From Cyanobacteriota bacterium (GTDB lineage: Bacteria; Cyanobacteriota; Cyanobacteriia; Pseudanabaenales; Pseudanabaenaceae): a stretch of DNA of 57,833 nucleotides. The notes beneath the pieces are model-generated. The model saw only the letters and a program-made list of their open reading frames with translations, was not told the origin of the DNA and ran no database searches. How positions within the stretch are numbered: position 1 is the stretch's first letter; every line of letters starts with the position of its first letter. Below are positions 55,407 through 57,833 of this stretch, one piece after another. Made by a program: the position numbers and the translations under genes. Location: contig JANXUJ010000172.1 of NCBI GenBank assembly GCA_025356295.1, forward strand, positions 1 to 57,833, written 5' to 3'.

Positions 55407-56393
55407 TCAAAATTTAATTTGATAGTTTGTAATCCCTGTATTTCTAGATACGGTCAAAAGCGCGATCGCAGGACGCTGAGCGAGATAATCGATGATTTGC
55501 TTAGGATCACTAATCGGTATGCCATTTAAACTAACAAGGCGATCGCCTTGTTGTAACCCCATACGACTGGCAAGAGAGTTGGGGCGGACTTCATAAATAG
55601 TGAGATTAACTGGATTAAGCATAACTCCTAGTTGAGGTCGCTCTGCTAATGCAATAGATGGAACGGTCGCAATTTGTGGCAAAATTTTAGTCTGAGCATT
55701 TGCGATATGCGGTTGTGTTAAGGTGGCGCTGCGAGTGACAAATTCTTTGGCGATCGCGGCATTGATAGCAAAGCCAATCCCTGAATTAGAACGACCATCA
55801 GGACTAAGGATTGCTTTGTTAACACCAATAATTTCACCATGAGAATTAAGCAATGGACCGCCAGAGTTGCCAGGATTGAGTCTGGCATCGGTCTGTAGAT
55901 CGCCATCAATGGCAACACGGCTGAGAATGCCAGTGGTGAGAGTTCCTGACAAACCAAAAGGACTACCGATCGCAAATACTTTTTGACCAACCAGAATATT
56001 ATTGCGATCGGCAAATGCTAAAGTCGGGAAGCGATCGCTAGATAAAATCCGCACTAACGCTAAATCATTTTTGCGATCAACGGTGAGAACTTGTCCATTA
56101 TAGGTTTTGCCGTCATTATTAATAATTCGTACATTGCCATTCTTGGCATCACGAATTACATGCTCGTTGGTAATTACTAAGCCTTCAGGGCTAATCAGGC
56201 TACCTGAGCCAGTGCTATTTGTGGTCTTGATTGTCACCACGGCAGGATTTGCGGCACGATAGACTTCCATCGTAATTTTTTCTTCGGGGTCAAAATCGTT
56301 TGGTGCAGCGGATACAGCGGCAATCTTACCAAAGCTGGGAATGCTGACTAATATTGCTGATATAACGCTTAAGGCGATCGCTCTAGATTTCAT
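55407..56393 (-). CDS. HtrA/Deg-type (S1C) serine protease with one PDZ domain
   Basis: The 328-residue protein has a signal peptide (about 1-30, VSAAP). The trypsin-like domain has His78 (TNEHVI), Asp110 (RKNDLALVRI) and Ser177 (NPGNSGGPL). One PDZ domain occupies about 240-328 (SLASRMGLQQGDRLVSLNGIPI). It works in periplasmic or thylakoid-lumen quality control. It is shorter than typical HhoA/HtrA by about 60-90 residues. Confidence 0.92.
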   Translation of the reverse strand: MKSRAIALSVISAILVSIPSFGKIAAVSAAPNDFDPEEKITMEVYRAANPAVVTIKTTNSTGSGSLISPEGLVITNEHVIRDAKNGNVRIINNDGKTYNGQVLTVDRKNDLALVRILSSDRFPTLAFADRNNILVGQKVFAIGSPFGLSGTLTTGILSRVAIDGDLQTDARLNPGNSGGPLLNSHGEIIGVNKAILSPDGRSNSGIGFAINAAIAKEFVTRSATLTQPHIANAQTKILPQIATVPSIALAERPQLGVMLNPVNLTIYEVRPNSLASRMGLQQGDRLVSLNGIPISDPKQIIDYLAQRPAIALLTVSRNTGITNYQIKF

Positions 56394-56544
56394 GTGTTTG
56401 TCTCTATCCGCATAATTCCTGTCCTGCCAGTTTTGACTCGATCAGCGATCGCACAGTTCCGATTAGCATCTAAGCCATTTATCGTAACGTTATAATAAAA
56501 GTCTTCAGCATTTGCGTTCCTAAAATCTTGTATCATCAACTTCT

Positions 56545-57291
56545 ATGATGCAATCTATCGAAACTTTGACGCGATCGCTACCTAGCTTATTTTATCAACT
56601 CGAACAATGGGCGGATGCTTTGGTCAATAGCCAACTTGATCAAGCCTCATGGACGAGTGTGGGCGTGGTGTTTTTGGCTGGCTTAGTTACTAGCCTTACG
56701 CCTTGCACCTTATCGATGCTGCCGCTTACGATTGGTTATATTGGCGGCTATGAGTCTAAAAGTACTTGGAAAGCAGGTTTGCAATCAGCTTGGTTTTGTT
56801 TGGGGTTTGCGATCGCTCTGACTGGTTTTGGACTAACGGCGGCACTGCTTGGCAAGATATATGGACAAGCGGCTTGGGGTTGGTCGGTGGTGATGGGAAT
56901 TATTGCGATCGCGATGGGATTGCAACTATTGGAAGTGATTTCCTTCCGTTTACCGAGCTTTGGCAATTGGGAAGTATCGCCGAAATTGCCACAAGGAATG
57001 CGATCGCTGTTGGTCGGTTTATCCTTTGGGTTTGTCGCTTCGCCTTGCAGTACTCCTGTATTAGTTACCCTTTTGGCTTGGGTTTCAGGTTCAGGAGACT
57101 TATTAGTTGGCACTGAATTTTTGCTAGCCTACGCGATCGGTTCAGTTTTGCCTCTAGCGATCGCTGGTACTTTTACGGGACTGATCAAACGGTTTTTAGA
57201 ATTTCGCCGTTGGTCAAGTTGGTTAAATTGGGGAAGTGGGATCATTCTGATTGGTTTTGGGACACTTTCCATTTTAAGTAAAATTGCATAA
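56545..57291 (+). CDS. ccdA: Cytochrome c biogenesis protein CcdA
   Basis: The 248-residue protein has six membrane helices. The redox-active cysteines are in SLTPCTLSMLPL and ASPCSTPVLVTLL. It passes reducing power across the thylakoid membrane to the CcsX/CcsB-type c-haem assembly system used for cytochrome f and PsbV. CcsA/CcsB are not in this window. Confidence 0.95.
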   Translation: MMQSIETLTRSLPSLFYQLEQWADALVNSQLDQASWTSVGVVFLAGLVTSLTPCTLSMLPLTIGYIGGYESKSTWKAGLQSAWFCLGFAIALTGFGLTAALLGKIYGQAAWGWSVVMGIIAIAMGLQLLEVISFRLPSFGNWEVSPKLPQGMRSLLVGLSFGFVASPCSTPVLVTLLAWVSGSGDLLVGTEFLLAYAIGSVLPLAIAGTFTGLIKRFLEFRRWSSWLNWGSGIILIGFGTLSILSKIA

Positions 57292-57331
57292 GTTCAGTAG
57301 GTAAATCGCGAAGCGATTTACCTACTGAACT
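57291..57331. terminator. Hairpin between the ccdA and final convergent genes
   Basis: A perfect 19-bp stem (AGTTCAGTAGGTAAATCGC and complement) with a GAA loop overlaps the ccdA stop. It has no clear T-run but lies between convergent genes. Confidence 0.65.
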
Positions 57332-57333
57332 AT

Positions 57334-57765
57334 TTACCATTCTCGCTCAAATTTTTCCCAAAGGCTTTGTAATCTTGGCTCGATTGCAGTATCAGCAAGG
57401 ACAGAAGCAACTACAGAGCGGATTTTTAGCAGATCGCCAAAACTCGCACGGATAAAAATTTTACCTGAGGCGACAGACTTATCGAGAGAAGCCCTGCCAA
57501 ACATCACATCAGATAGAGTTCTGCCTGTACTTTCAAAATCATTTTCGACAATAGGATCAGCATCAGATATCTTGATGTGTAACTCCTGTCCGCCTTCTGC
57601 TTGCAAATATATGCATGTGTCATCAATTGCGATCGCGGCAGATTTATTCGCAGCAATGCGGACGATCGCAGTCCATGTATCACCTGAGCGATCGCGCAAA
57701 ATTTCGATTAATTCCAAAAGCATTTCTGAGAGCAAATCGGCACGAGATAGGGATGGAATTTTCAT
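57334..57765 (-). CDS. Hypothetical protein, possibly SCP2-like
   Basis: The 143-residue acidic protein has a long N-terminal helix (LLSEMLLELIEILRDRSGD), a beta-rich middle (AAIAIDDTCIYLQAEGGQELHIKI) and a helical C-terminus (RASFGDLLKIRSVVASVLAD). The GRTLSDVMFG…SGKIFIRASFGDLLKI pattern recalls sterol-carrier-protein-2 folds, but the match is weak. No function is proposed. It is convergent with ccdA. Confidence 0.65.
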   Translation of the reverse strand: MKIPSLSRADLLSEMLLELIEILRDRSGDTWTAIVRIAANKSAAIAIDDTCIYLQAEGGQELHIKISDADPIVENDFESTGRTLSDVMFGRASLDKSVASGKIFIRASFGDLLKIRSVVASVLADTAIEPRLQSLWEKFEREW

Positions 57766-57833
57766 GAATTAGAATAAATAAATTAGTATTAAGTAACCTT
57801 AAAATCGAGAGAGTGGGTCACCCGCTTCGCGGG

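Overview
The window is a gene-dense chromosomal segment from an oxygenic cyanobacterium. Direct evidence is the set of photosynthesis genes (psbO, psbV, petE, petG, a Tab2-family gene, the PSII S4-domain gene), the cyanobacterial order rplS-trnW-secE-nusG-rplK-rplA-rplJ-rplL, and the great abundance of the HIP1 palindrome GCGATCGC. Moderate GC content and overall protein character suggest a filamentous freshwater lineage such as Pseudanabaena; that placement is an inference. No gap between genes exceeds about 300 bp. No rRNA, CRISPR array, complete insertion sequence or prophage was found.

Layout. 1-4500: 5' part of a secreted TPR-CHAT gene (minus), an Rpn/PD-(D/E)XK family gene (plus), and a coupled pair, PRC-barrel then PSII S4-domain protein (minus). 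4769-12020: proS (plus), then a minus block of FKBP isomerase, tRNA-Phe, YdcF, RecR, a secreted HExxH protein, a PP2C phosphatase and an AarF/UbiB kinase. 12190-17271: a plus run of a small Cys4 protein, comEC, a cyanoexosortase, its partner protein and an HpsJ-like membrane protein. 17344-25578: S9 peptidase, psbO, a small conserved gene, petG (32 codons), an SGNH-like protein, gloA, DUF3531, a small secreted protein and an LCP ligase. 25656-35143: an SDR, hemB with pentapeptide and TPR genes, a GHL10 hydrolase, corA, rsmE, a YvcK/CofD-like gene, a RsbW-like ATPase and a small membrane protein.

35195-42633: PBP1A, a stand-alone hisE, and the ribosomal/transcription cluster with an L10-leader attenuator and tRNA-Trp, followed by mnmD. 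42675-49004: DedA, a C39-like peptidase, a GlcD-type oxidase, clpS, a nuclease-like gene combining PD-(D/E)XK and HEPN-type motifs, an orphan DppC-like permease and hisA. 49045-51009: a compact type II restriction-modification pair followed by a broken gene remnant. 51090-57765: a small gene, psbV, petE, Tab2, a MASE1-PAS-GGDEF cyclase, an HtrA-type protease, CcdA and a possible SCP2-like protein.

Most of the window is housekeeping and photosynthetic. The accessory elements most worth follow-up are the ComEC/cyanoexosortase run, the PD-(D/E)XK-HEPN gene, the restriction-modification insertion beside psbV, the repeat-built TPR-CHAT gene at the left edge and the tandem repeat in the petE leader. 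Many genes end in long, nearly perfect inverted repeats that read as terminators, several serving convergent pairs.
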